A stretch of DNA of 41,948 nt from an uncultured Oscillospiraceae bacterium (lineage in GTDB: Bacteria > Bacillota > Clostridia > Oscillospirales > Oscillospiraceae): positions 1 through 41,948 of the forward strand of contig CANQTW010000020.1 of the NCBI GenBank assembly GCA_947626845.1. Reading direction: 5' to 3'. This document shows, in pieces, positions 13,558 to 21,353 of the stretch (its first letter is position 1; the number at the start of each line of letters is the position of its first letter). Below the pieces are notes generated by a model that saw only the letters and a program-made list of their open reading frames with translations, made no database searches and had not been told where the DNA came from. The position numbers and the translations under genes were made by a program.

Positions 13558-16359
13558 TTATCTGACAACAACAGAGCCTACACTGTCGCCGATATCTTCG
13601 CGCAGATATTTCTCCATCAGCGCACTGTCATTGGATGCCAGTGCCCCTATCAGCCCTGAAGGGTACTCCGATACGTTGTCGCGTTTAAATAACAGAAGGT
13701 CGCCCTTGTCCAGCACATATGTGTTACCTGACATGACGGGCAGCTTTGACTCCGACGAAAAGTCATTGCCCTCAAATCTGAGAAGGCAGCCCGCGGCGCG
13801 GTAAAAGAGATTATTCTCCAACCGGACATCGCCTGTAGACCAGAGTTCCGCAACGGTCACAGCCTCGCGGCAAATTCCAGTAGTACCGATACTTCCGACG
13901 CCCCACATTTCGCTGTGAGCGCGCCAGCCATAGGCTGTGTTGATGAAATAGTTGTCGCGAATGGTCACGTCCTTAAACCGAAATCCGCCACCCGGCTGAA
14001 ATCCTCCCGTCCAGAAATAAACCGCCGAGCCGCACCGCTCGACCACATTTCCTTCCGCAAGAATTCCGACGCGATTCAGCGTGGCGTGGCCGCCGCTGCT
14101 CACGACAGCGAGGCCCTTGCTCTCGCAGTCGTGGATATAATTATGGCGGAACACCACGTCACAGGCAAACATCAAGGCGCCTCCGCCGGAAACTGCAACA
14201 GTTGGTCCGAATGGGCCCGGATCGTATTCTTTGACTGCTCCGCCGCACCACGCAACTTCGCAGTTCTGATAGACAATATGGTCACGGTTGGCGCAATCCA
14301 TGCCGCTGACGGAATAGCATCGGAAGCTGATATTATCGATGGCGTTCCAACCGCCTTGTCCAGGCTGTGTCGCCTGAGGGGACAGCGCCAGTTCAATCGT
14401 GTCGAACACCTCTCCTGGGTTGCCTTCGTCGCATCTGAAATAGAGTTCTCCGGTCACTCCGCTTCCTTCAATCATCAGCGGCAGGTCACGCCCATCCAAA
14501 TCGAGTTTTGTAAAATACATCAGATTGGCAAACAGACCGTCTTCAAGCGTAAATTTCTCTCCGCCGCTGATGTATTGATGGCCATCCCATGCGGGATATG
14601 CTTTGCGTGCGACGATTGTGCCGTTCAGTAAAATGAGTCCACAGTCAGGAGTGACATCCTTATACAGCCAAATCTTTCCTCCATCTGCGCTCATTCCGTA
14701 AAGTGTCCAGCTTGCGCTCTCCGCCGCATCCGGGACAGAACCAGATATAACGGGCTTTGGCCCATCGCCGTAGGCGGCATAGGTGACGCCGCCGCGCATA
14801 ATCAGTTTCCCGTACCATGTCCCGCCGCGTTCAAAATACACAATATCCCCGTACTGAAGATCGGCGTCCCTCACCTTGTCCAAAGATGCCCAGGCGGTGG
14901 AAGGGCTTTTCCCGTCGTTGGCGTCATTGCCGCCGTTGGAAACATAGTATTCATTCCCAGTGTACGTTTCACCAAGAATAAGCTCGCCGCTCTTTTTAAA
15001 CTCCGTGGAGCTGTTGATGATTTTCTCCAGGGTTTGTCCGGCTTCGGCTAAGAGGCTGTCGTCCCAGTCGGTGGCATAGAGTGAGTTGTCAAAACTGCCT
15101 TCCTGCCTTTCGATATAAGCCAGATACAGGCGGTAGGCCGCTCTGACAGCTTCCCCGGAGGTCAACCTGTCATTGTACGAGATCCCGTCGACACATTGAT
15201 CAAAAAAAGGTTTGTCACACAACGAGGAGGAAATCCCCATCTGATAGAACATCGCACAGGTATAGTAATCCAGGTCGGGCTCTTCACCCGAATTGAGCTC
15301 CATCCGTCCGGTTTGCCTGCAGTTGGGGAAAATGTCCTCCCGTGGGCTGTACTCTGGAGTGATGCCCTCGTTGTTATAATAGCAGTTGATTTGATTCCAA
15401 TACGCTGTCCCAATACGGCCAAGACCAAGAACGCAGGCGGCCTCATAAAGAGCAAGAATGCCGTCGTCCCTTTCCATGGTTTCGGCTTCCCCAATGGCAT
15501 TGGAAGCCACACCTTCCCAATTTGCCAACACGTCCGTATTTGTATGTTGAATCACAGCAGAAAGCATCTCAGCAAAACCGGAAAATGTTATAGGACTATC
15601 CCAATCAAGAAGAACATCGTCGGGAATTAACCCCAATGCCAATGCGTGTGTCAGTTCCGCTTCAGCAAATCGTGCGTTTGTAAAGGCCCCGTTCTCCATA
15701 AGCGTCGCGGCCACAGTTCTGTCGGACTCCTTTGGCGTTATTTCCAGTGCGGAGGCGAATACCGTCAGAAGATCCGCGCGGCAAAGCTCAGCACGCTGAG
15801 CATCCTTGTTAAGCAGACCCAGGTCTTCCGCCAGTTCGTACGGATCCTCCGCTTCAAAATCGGAGTCCGAATACCCCAGCGCTCTGAGCAGGGTTGTCAG
15901 AAACCATGCAAGTCCCGGATCCCTCTGCGTAAAATCGATATCGCCGTCCTCAACAAGACCGTTTTCATAGGCATAACCTATATAGCTGTCTGCCCACTCA
16001 GGCACATCTTTGAAGGGATGGCTCCACGTCCCTGAAACAGCTTCACGCTCATGCCCCATCAGTTGGATAATTACCGCCAGTCCCTCCGCCTTGGTGGGGA
16101 CCTTGTTCAGCCCAGGCTCAAGGCCCGGAATTTCCCGTATGGCCCCAAGAGCGATAAGATCCTGCGCCAGTTCCTCCTGAAAAGCAACATTCCGGTTTAT
16201 TTCGGGTTCCGTTTTGGGCGGAGGATCCGTTGGCGCGGACGTTTCCTCCGTCTCCCCTTCCGTTGGCTTTTGCGGATCTTGCGTCTGTGTTCCGCACCCC
16301 GGCAGAATGCTCAAAAGCATACACAGGATCACCAGAAAAACTATACAGCTTTTTCTCAT
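13558..16359 (-). CDS. Surface lipoprotein with SLH-like repeats and a right-handed parallel beta-helix
   Basis: 933 residues. The N-terminus is a lipoprotein signal with lipobox ILPGC (Cys22), followed by a threonine/proline/glutamate-rich linker to about 55. Residues about 78-280 contain SLH-like units (for example FKDVPEWADSYIGYAYENG at 117-135), which in other proteins attach to cell-wall polymers. After about 470 comes a parallel beta-helix typical of pectate-lyase-like folds: YYVSNGGNDANDGKSPSTAW, then repeated short strands with VFRHNYIHDCESKG and ILAEGNVVERCGSA. Such domains bind or cleave acidic polysaccharides. No catalytic triad was identified. It is probably exported and membrane-anchored, acting on a glycan; the GH28-type gene nearby fits this. 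A promoter with a structured leader precedes it. Confidence 0.8.
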   Translation of the reverse strand: MRKSCIVFLVILCMLLSILPGCGTQTQDPQKPTEGETEETSAPTDPPPKTEPEINRNVAFQEELAQDLIALGAIREIPGLEPGLNKVPTKAEGLAVIIQLMGHEREAVSGTWSHPFKDVPEWADSYIGYAYENGLVEDGDIDFTQRDPGLAWFLTTLLRALGYSDSDFEAEDPYELAEDLGLLNKDAQRAELCRADLLTVFASALEITPKESDRTVAATLMENGAFTNARFAEAELTHALALGLIPDDVLLDWDSPITFSGFAEMLSAVIQHTNTDVLANWEGVASNAIGEAETMERDDGILALYEAACVLGLGRIGTAYWNQINCYYNNEGITPEYSPREDIFPNCRQTGRMELNSGEEPDLDYYTCAMFYQMGISSSLCDKPFFDQCVDGISYNDRLTSGEAVRAAYRLYLAYIERQEGSFDNSLYATDWDDSLLAEAGQTLEKIINSSTEFKKSGELILGETYTGNEYYVSNGGNDANDGKSPSTAWASLDKVRDADLQYGDIVYFERGGTWYGKLIMRGGVTYAAYGDGPKPVISGSVPDAAESASWTLYGMSADGGKIWLYKDVTPDCGLILLNGTIVARKAYPAWDGHQYISGGEKFTLEDGLFANLMYFTKLDLDGRDLPLMIEGSGVTGELYFRCDEGNPGEVFDTIELALSPQATQPGQGGWNAIDNISFRCYSVSGMDCANRDHIVYQNCEVAWCGGAVKEYDPGPFGPTVAVSGGGALMFACDVVFRHNYIHDCESKGLAVVSSGGHATLNRVGILAEGNVVERCGSAVYFWTGGFQPGGGFRFKDVTIRDNYFINTAYGWRAHSEMWGVGSIGTTGICREAVTVAELWSTGDVRLENNLFYRAAGCLLRFEGNDFSSESKLPVMSGNTYVLDKGDLLLFKRDNVSEYPSGLIGALASNDSALMEKYLREDIGDSVGSVVVR

Positions 16360-16436
16360 TGAGTCGTCGCTCCTTTTGGCAGTTCTTTCAGTCTGATTTT
16401 CTGAAATACTGTGGGATTAAAATGTGTTTATTCTGC

Positions 16437-16493
16437 CCACTTTCAGCCTTTACCACCTTTGCCCTCCGGCAGGTTGGTGTACGGTCAAAGTGG
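16437..16493 (-). promoter_or_regulatory. Structured leader of the lipoprotein mRNA
   Basis: The predicted transcript from the promoter at 16527-16555 has a leader of about 160 bases. On the minus strand CCACTTT (16487-16493) can pair with AAAGTGG (16437-16443), enclosing an inner stem with CACC and GGTGG around CCTGCCGGAGG. I do not recognise a riboswitch class, and there is no T-run, so the element might act on translation or stability. Confidence 0.35.
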
Positions 16494-16526
16494 CTGTCCC
16501 TCGCGTACTCTTTATGGTGTGAGGTA

Positions 16527-16555
16527 ATTATAACACAAAAGCACTGAAAAGACAA
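16527..16555 (-). promoter_or_regulatory. Vegetative promoter of the lipoprotein gene
   Basis: On the minus strand TTGTCT (16550-16555) and TATAAT (16527-16532) are 17 bases apart, with an extended TG before the -10 box. The start of transcription would be near 16520. Confidence 0.75.
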
Positions 16556-16603
16556 GGATTTCGCTTTCGGGTCGCGTTTGGGAAGGGCTTTGTCCCCAGA
16601 GTT

Positions 16604-16777
16604 TTATTTCGATATGTCGCGGTGCTTGTCCATCCAGTCCACGATCTCAAAGTATTCATCGATCTCGGCCCGCGCTTCTTCCTCAGACAGTTCGAAATTC
16701 TCCATGACCAGATGCAAGACTGTTTCAATCGAGCAGTCCCGTGAAAATTTATCCCGTATCAGATCCATCGGCTCCAT
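16604..16777 (-). CDS. Small acidic hypothetical protein (57 residues)
   Basis: The frame starts at the ATG 16777 with GGAGG seven bases upstream and codes for 57 residues beginning MEPMDLIRDKFSRDCSIETV and containing an amphipathic acidic helix LSEEEARAEIDEYFEIVDWM. The strong site, the biased composition and a preceding AT-rich promoter region make it a real gene. It lies just upstream of the lipoprotein promoter and may be transcribed separately. No function is recognised. Confidence 0.65.
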   Translation of the reverse strand: MEPMDLIRDKFSRDCSIETVLHLVMENFELSEEEARAEIDEYFEIVDWMDKHRDISK

Positions 16778-16824
16778 GGGGCATCCTCCGTAGCATCATG
16801 ATTTTTAGTACTTTGAATAAATAC

Positions 16825-16853
16825 ATTATATCATGCTCATACGCAAAATGAAA
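16825..16853 (-). promoter_or_regulatory. Probable promoter of the 57-residue gene
   Basis: On the minus strand a perfect TATAAT (16825-16830) is preceded after 17 bases by TTTCAT, a poor -35 match. It lies about 50 bases upstream of the start codon of the small gene. Confidence 0.4.
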
Positions 16854-16908
16854 GTTGTATTTTGAATTTGTTCTCTCCTTTTAAAAAATGCTCCCGGAAA
16901 ACTGTTGT

Positions 16909-16983
16909 TTAGGCTGTGTACTTTTTGCCCTCCCTCTCCAGCCTGATTCTCCCCCTCACTTCCCCTATCATCTTCTCTATCAC
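16909..16983 (-). CDS. Possible 24-residue peptide or gene remnant
   Basis: A GTG at 16983 with a perfect AAGGAGG site seven bases upstream opens a 24-codon frame (IEKMIGEVRGRIRLEREG). The site is the only reason to list it; it may be a leftover of a longer gene. No family is recognised. Confidence 0.25.
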   Translation of the reverse strand: MIEKMIGEVRGRIRLEREGKKYTA

Positions 16984-17169
16984 TCCCCAACCTCCTTGCA
17001 GTTTTGGCGGCATGGCGGTTATGTCCCTGGGTGCGATGAGCAATTTATACGGGCCTCGTTTTGGCGCATGGCAGCGGAACAGGTCAACCTGTCATTTTCG
17101 CTTCCGCGGATGCTCCAGCACACCTTATTCACAGACGAATTTATGTAGCGGGCGAACCACCACCCCAAA
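16984..17169. other. Gene-free stretch with a 14-base palindrome
   Basis: No credible reading frame was found between the small peptide and the GH28-type gene. The only structure seen is ACAGGTCAACCTGT at 17079-17092, an exact inverted repeat of six bases with a two-base centre that could be an operator. No clear terminator for the GH28-type gene was found. Confidence 0.4.
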
Positions 17170-18426
17170 TCACACCTGCTCCACAGTCACGTTGCGGACG
17201 GTGAGATTCTGAATAACGCCCTCCGTAAAGCCGTTCGTCTCCGCCCGGACGCGCAGATTTTCCAGGGTAAACTCCCGCAGGTCGTAGTGCTGCGGGTCTG
17301 CCGCCGCGTTGAAGTAGACCTGGCAGTCGCACTCGCAATCCCGCACGGTGATGTGCTCGGCCAAAGATTTTGGCTTGTCCGTCCTGCCCTTCAGGTCGAA
17401 AAATTGCGTCCAGGGCCGGACGGTCAGGAAGTTCTCGATCTTTCCCTCCACATGCTCCACCGTGATATACTCATAGTGCTGGGGCGTATCTGGCCGGAGC
17501 TTCAGCCAGAGCAGGTTTTTCCCGTCCAGGGCCTTTATCCGCCGGACCAGGATGTTTTTGTTGTGTACCGACTCCGACCCGCAGGTCAGGCACCCGTGGC
17601 AGAAGCCATAGACGCAGTCCTCCACCAAAATCCGCTCGTTGCCGCCGTTGGCGGGGTCTGAATCGGCCCAGGGGCCCTTGCCCCCCTTGAGCACCACGGC
17701 GTCATCGTTCACCTCCATGACGCAGTTTTTCACCAGCACATCCGTGCAGGCGTCGATATCAATGGCGTCGGTGCTGGGCGCCCGAACAGGCGAGGCCGGG
17801 GAGTAAATACTGCACCCAATGAATTTCACATGGTCGCAGCGGTAGATGTGGTTGGTCCAGAAGTGGGCATTTTGCAGGCGCAGGCCCGCCACCAGCACAT
17901 TGCGGCTGTTGGCGATATACACCAGCCTTGGCCGCTGCTCATCCTTGTTGGTGCAGGCCGGATTCCACTCCCGCCGGAGCCAGAAGGCCTTCCACGCCCT
18001 CATGCCGTTCCCGTCCACGGTGCCGGGGCCGCACATGGTAAAGCCGTCCACCCCGTCCGCGTTGATCAGGGCGGCGAAATAGGGGCAGGTCTCCCCCTCG
18101 ATCCGCGTGTTGAGGATGGGATAATCCGCCGGATCGTCGCTCCCCCGCAGAACGCCCCCGCCGGCCACATAGAGGTTCACCCCCGGCCTGAAAAACAGCG
18201 CTCCGGTGAGATAGACGCCCCTGGGCACCACGATGACCCCGCCGCCGTCCTCCCAGGCCCTGTCGATGAGGGCCTGGATCTGGGCGGTGTGGAGCCGTCC
18301 GTCGTCCAGGATACCGTGCTCCGTCAGCACATACCGCCGCCCCAGCTCCTCAAGCTCCGGCACACGGGTATCGTAAAACCAACCGTCAATAGGCGTCACG
18401 CCGTCCGGAAAAAATTCAGCCGCCAT
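17170..18426 (-). CDS. Glycoside hydrolase family 28-type protein (polygalacturonase-like)
   Basis: 418 residues from the ATG at 18426, chosen because AGGAGG lies nine bases upstream; the longer frame to 18468 has no site. It is a parallel beta-helix with the GH28 landmarks in order: PGTVDGNG (134-140), STDAIDID (218-225, the NTD-type motif), NDD (240-242, the catalytic aspartates) and a CHGCLTCGSE segment (276-285) in the place of the usual G-H-G motif. The final R-x-K-type motif is not clear (LWLKLRP, 306-312). No signal peptide is seen, so it probably acts in the cytoplasm on short galacturonate- or rhamnose-containing oligosaccharides. It has its own promoter. Confidence 0.85.
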   Translation of the reverse strand: MAAEFFPDGVTPIDGWFYDTRVPELEELGRRYVLTEHGILDDGRLHTAQIQALIDRAWEDGGGVIVVPRGVYLTGALFFRPGVNLYVAGGGVLRGSDDPADYPILNTRIEGETCPYFAALINADGVDGFTMCGPGTVDGNGMRAWKAFWLRREWNPACTNKDEQRPRLVYIANSRNVLVAGLRLQNAHFWTNHIYRCDHVKFIGCSIYSPASPVRAPSTDAIDIDACTDVLVKNCVMEVNDDAVVLKGGKGPWADSDPANGGNERILVEDCVYGFCHGCLTCGSESVHNKNILVRRIKALDGKNLLWLKLRPDTPQHYEYITVEHVEGKIENFLTVRPWTQFFDLKGRTDKPKSLAEHITVRDCECDCQVYFNAAADPQHYDLREFTLENLRVRAETNGFTEGVIQNLTVRNVTVEQV

Positions 18427-18458
18427 ATCCGCGCCTCCTGTCAAAAGTATTATTTTCC

Positions 18459-18487
18459 AGTATACCACCTCCCGCCCCCCGGCACAA
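18459..18487 (-). promoter_or_regulatory. Promoter of the GH28-type gene
   Basis: On the minus strand TATACT (18459-18464) with an extended TG is preceded after 17 bases by TTGTGC (18482-18487). The -35 box is part of a small palindrome GGCACaaGTGCC, a possible regulator site. Confidence 0.6.
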
Positions 18488-18539
18488 GTGCCCGCCGCGG
18501 CGAATCAACTAAAAAAATCAGTTTTTACCCACAAGTTTA

Positions 18540-18568
18540 ATGACAAACCGAAAAATATGTGCTATAAT
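18540..18568 (+). promoter_or_regulatory. Promoter reading toward the small ORF and XRE regulator
   Basis: ATGACA (18540-18545) and TATAAT (18563-18568) are 17 bases apart. It is divergent from the GH28 promoter. Confidence 0.7.
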
Positions 18569-18602
18569 TCCCTCACCAGTAAAGAAGAAAGGACCCGACA
18601 CG

Positions 18603-18701
18603 ATGCTCAAGGCGTTTACCAGGCAGAATGAGCGCGACCAGGCTATGTACCCCGTATATAGCCCCGCATTCCCGCGCCCATATCCGGATAAGCGTCGCTG
18701 A
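18603..18701 (+). CDS. Possible 32-residue leader peptide or small protein
   Basis: An ATG 35 bases after the promoter, with AGAAAGGA upstream, opens a 32-codon frame (MLKAFTRQNERDQAMYPVYS, then a proline-rich basic end). It is followed by a terminator-like hairpin before the regulator gene, an arrangement seen with leader peptides. It may also be an independent small protein. No homology is recognised. Confidence 0.4.
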   Translation: MLKAFTRQNERDQAMYPVYSPAFPRPYPDKRR

Positions 18702-18732
18702 GACCGTATAGACACCCCTTTCGCGAAATTCA

Positions 18733-18763
18733 GCCGCTTGTCCTCACGGGCAGGCGGCCTTTT
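18733..18763 (+). terminator. Terminator or attenuator between the small ORF and the regulator
   Basis: GCCGC (18733-18737) pairs with GCGGC (18754-18758) and the stem continues with two mismatches around a TCAC loop; it is followed by TTTT. Read-through would be needed for the promoter at 18540 to serve the regulator. Confidence 0.5.
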
Positions 18764-18794
18764 GTATGGATTTCAAAAAAGGAGGTGTTTTTTC

Positions 18795-19025
18795 ATGTGC
18801 TTATTCCCCACCGTTGACCTTGCCGGGACCGGCCAAAACATCACGCGGCTCCGGAAAGCCGCCGGCCTCTCCGTCCGGGACCTGCAGGTCATTTTCGGGT
18901 TCAACTCCCCCCAGGCCATCTACAAGTGGCAGAGCGGTGCCGCCCTGCCCACGGTGGACAACCTCATCATCCTGGCCGATGCCCTGGGGGTCACGATAGA
19001 CGAACTCCTGGTGGTGACCAAATGA
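18795..19025 (+). CDS. Small XRE-family helix-turn-helix regulator
   Basis: 76 residues from the ATG at 18795, preceded by GGAGGTG. Nearly the whole protein is a HTH_3-type domain: GQNITRLRKAAGLSVRDLQ, FNSPQAIYKWQSG as the recognition helix, and ALPTVDNLIILADALGVTIDELL. There is no extra effector domain, so it is a simple DNA-binding protein of the kind common in clostridia. The GH28-type gene and the peptidase beside it are possible targets, but this is inference from location only. Confidence 0.85.
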   Translation: MCLFPTVDLAGTGQNITRLRKAAGLSVRDLQVIFGFNSPQAIYKWQSGAALPTVDNLIILADALGVTIDELLVVTK

Positions 19026-19037
19026 ACTTCCCGCGGC

Positions 19038-19066
19038 TTGCCGAACAGGGCGAAGCGTGGTATACT
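19038..19066 (+). promoter_or_regulatory. Promoter of the YgjP-type peptidase gene
   Basis: TTGCCG (19038-19043) and TATACT (19061-19066) are 17 bases apart with an extended TG; it begins 12 bases after the regulator stop codon and supports the start codon at 19131. Confidence 0.7.
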
Positions 19067-19130
19067 GTCCTTGCTTTCCCGCATCCGGCTCCCGGACGCG
19101 CCTGATCGACTTCACACCGAGGACTTTCAA

Positions 19131-19688
19131 ATGAACATCCCCTACACCCTCATCCGCTCCCGCCGCAAAACGGTCTCCCTCTCCGTCACCCCGGAGGGGG
19201 TGGTGGTTCGCGCGCCTATGCGAATGGCAAAACGGGACATCGACGCCTTTGTGGACAGCCGCCGGGACTGGATCGACGCCCACGCCGCCCGGATGGCCCT
19301 GCGCCAAAGGGCCCTGGCGGACATCGAGCCCCTGACGGACGCCCAGCTCTCCGCGCTCAAGGCAGAGGCCCGGACCGTCCTTGCGGAGCGCGCGGCCCAT
19401 TTCGCCCCGCTGGTGGGGGTGAAATACGGCAAGATCACCGTCCGCGCCCAACGCACCCGCTGGGGCAGCTGTTCCGCCAAAGGCGATCTCAGCTTCAACT
19501 GCCTCCTGCTGCTGGCGCCCACTGCGGTGCTGGACAGCGTGGTGGTCCACGAGCTGTGCCATATCCTGGAGCACAACCACTCCCCGCGCTTTTACGCCCA
19601 TGTCCTCCGCGTCTGCCCGGACTATCCTGAGCAAAACGGCTGGCTGAAGGCCCACGGCGCGGAGCTCATGCGAAAATTAGGCGTGTAG
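19131..19688 (+). CDS. YgjP/SprT-like M48-type zinc metallopeptidase
   Basis: 185 residues from the ATG at 19131; an ATG at 19038 would lie on the promoter. The C-terminal half contains the zinc motif HELCH (140-144) with a third ligand at His150 (HNHSPRFY), and the RTRWGSCS segment (108-115) typical of the YgjP/WLM (DUF45) family. The N-terminal part has the strand-rich SRRKTVSLSVTPEGVVVRAP start. Members are cytoplasmic peptidases of poorly known role, sometimes linked to restriction systems; here it stands alone. The reading frame is very GC-rich, like the core chromosome. Confidence 0.88.
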   Translation: MNIPYTLIRSRRKTVSLSVTPEGVVVRAPMRMAKRDIDAFVDSRRDWIDAHAARMALRQRALADIEPLTDAQLSALKAEARTVLAERAAHFAPLVGVKYGKITVRAQRTRWGSCSAKGDLSFNCLLLLAPTAVLDSVVVHELCHILEHNHSPRFYAHVLRVCPDYPEQNGWLKAHGAELMRKLGV

Positions 19689-19790
19689 AGAAAAAGCTCT
19701 CGGCTCCCATCGGGCCGCCTGACAGCGTTCTCCCCGCGCCGGGACGCGAAGGCGAGCCGGCTTTCCGGCGGCGACGGCCCCACGCCCGCT

Positions 19791-21296
19791 CTATCTGATT
19801 GCGGCAGCGCCGCCTTGACGCGCCCCCGCCGCCGCGATGGCCGCCGCGTACACCCCCGCGAACACCGCGCCCCCCGCCGCCAGCCCCGGCAGGCCGTGGA
19901 CGCCGCCGGTCAGCGCCACCGCCGTCTTGGCGGCGGCCAGGGCCGTCAGCGCCGCCAGCACACCCAGCGCCAGGGGCTTCACGGTCCGCGCAAGCTCCGT
20001 CACCCGCGCCAGACGCCCCAGACTCAGGGCAAAATTGAAAAATTCCGAAAGATACAGGATAACGATGTACCCGTGCAAAGCGTACCGGGGCAAAACCAGC
20101 CAGATGAGCGCCGTGGAGATCAGGGAGTCGGCGATATTCACCTTCATGGCGTAAAGGTGCTCCCCCAGGCCCCGGAGCATCCCGTCGGTGATGTTGTCCA
20201 TGTACATCGCCGGCATCAGCAGGGCCAAAAGGCCGATATACCGCCCCGCCTCCGGACTCTGATACAGCTCGATCCCCAGCTCCCGTGAAAAGCCCAGCAG
20301 AAAGGCGGACACGGCGGTGGAAAAGAGGAAGGTGGTCCGCAGGAGCATATTGGCTGCCGACGCGATGCGCCCGTCGTTGCCCCGCACCTGCTCCTCCGTC
20401 AGCTCCGGGACGATCAGCTCGGAGAGGGAGGCAAACAGCACCATGGGGAAGGTGATCACCGGGAACACCATCCCCTGGATCAGCCCGTATCCGGCCAGCG
20501 CCGCCTCCGCCGAGGCTCCGGAGCGCCGCAGTCCCGCGGGGATCAGCATGTGCTGGACGGTATTCAGCGCCACACGGGCGTAGGCCGTGGCCGCCAGGGG
20601 CATGGCGATGGAGATCATCCGCCTTGTCAACCCCGTGGCCGGCTCCCCGCCACCGCTCCGCCGCCTGTGATCCAGGGCGTAGAGCAGAAGCAGCACGAAA
20701 AAGGACACGATCTCCCCGGCGGCGCTGCCCGCCGCCACCGCGGCGCACATCAGCTCCGGGTTGGCGGTTTTGATGCCCGTCAGCAGCCAGATGGCCACGG
20801 CCACACGGGTCACCTCCTCGGTGACCGTCCCCACAAGCGCGTGTCCCACCCGACATTCCCCGGTGAAATACCCGCCCAGCACCGCTCCGGCGGAGATGAA
20901 GGGCATCCCCACCGCCAGCACCCGCAGGGACAGCGCCGTGCGCCCATCCCCCAGGAACCGTACCGCCGCCGTCTCCGCTCCGGCGGAGAGCAGCAGGGCC
21001 GCCAGGCACCCGAACACCGCCCCGTAGGCAAGGCACCGGCGCACCACCCGGCCCACTCCGGCAAGCCTCCCCTTCCCCATCTCCTCGGACACAAGGCGCG
21101 TGGTGGCAAAGCGGATGCCGGAGATGGCAAAGGTGGCCGCCAGGGACCCCACGGAGGCCGTCAGGGAGTACAGCCCGATCCCCGCCGCGCCCATCCGTCG
21201 GGACAGCGCCACCTGGAACCACAGCCCCAGGGAGCGCAGCAGGAGCGACACCGCCGTCATCAGCGCGGAATTGACAAAAAGCCTCTTTCCCTGCAT
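19791..21296 (-). CDS. SpoVB/MurJ-like polysaccharide exporter of the MATE/MOP superfamily
   Basis: 501 residues from the ATG at 21296 (a GGGGGG-type site upstream; an ATG at 21314 is less likely). The protein has about 12-14 hydrophobic segments and the opening KRLFVNSALMTAVSLLLRSLG plus the FQVALSRRMGAAGIGLYSL motif typical of SpoVB and related flippases. Such proteins move lipid-linked glycans across the membrane; SpoVB acts in spore cortex formation. The downstream LRGLGEHLYAMKVNIADS segment fits this too. It is shorter than 530-residue SpoVB but full length in topology. It converges on the peptidase gene; in 19689-19790 I see no clear terminator. Confidence 0.82.
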   Translation of the reverse strand: MQGKRLFVNSALMTAVSLLLRSLGLWFQVALSRRMGAAGIGLYSLTASVGSLAATFAISGIRFATTRLVSEEMGKGRLAGVGRVVRRCLAYGAVFGCLAALLLSAGAETAAVRFLGDGRTALSLRVLAVGMPFISAGAVLGGYFTGECRVGHALVGTVTEEVTRVAVAIWLLTGIKTANPELMCAAVAAGSAAGEIVSFFVLLLLYALDHRRRSGGGEPATGLTRRMISIAMPLAATAYARVALNTVQHMLIPAGLRRSGASAEAALAGYGLIQGMVFPVITFPMVLFASLSELIVPELTEEQVRGNDGRIASAANMLLRTTFLFSTAVSAFLLGFSRELGIELYQSPEAGRYIGLLALLMPAMYMDNITDGMLRGLGEHLYAMKVNIADSLISTALIWLVLPRYALHGYIVILYLSEFFNFALSLGRLARVTELARTVKPLALGVLAALTALAAAKTAVALTGGVHGLPGLAAGGAVFAGVYAAAIAAAGARQGGAAAIR

Positions 21297-21353
21297 ACAA
21301 ATCCCCCCGCACATACTGGCAAAGTATATGCGAGGGGATTTCCTGTCATGCGC

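Noticed and set aside
19666..21312. Minus-strand frame of 548 codons overlapping the exporter gene
   Set aside because: It is another frame of the GC-rich exporter gene, glycine/alanine/arginine-rich with no recognisable domain, while the 501-residue frame has clear membrane helices and family motifs.
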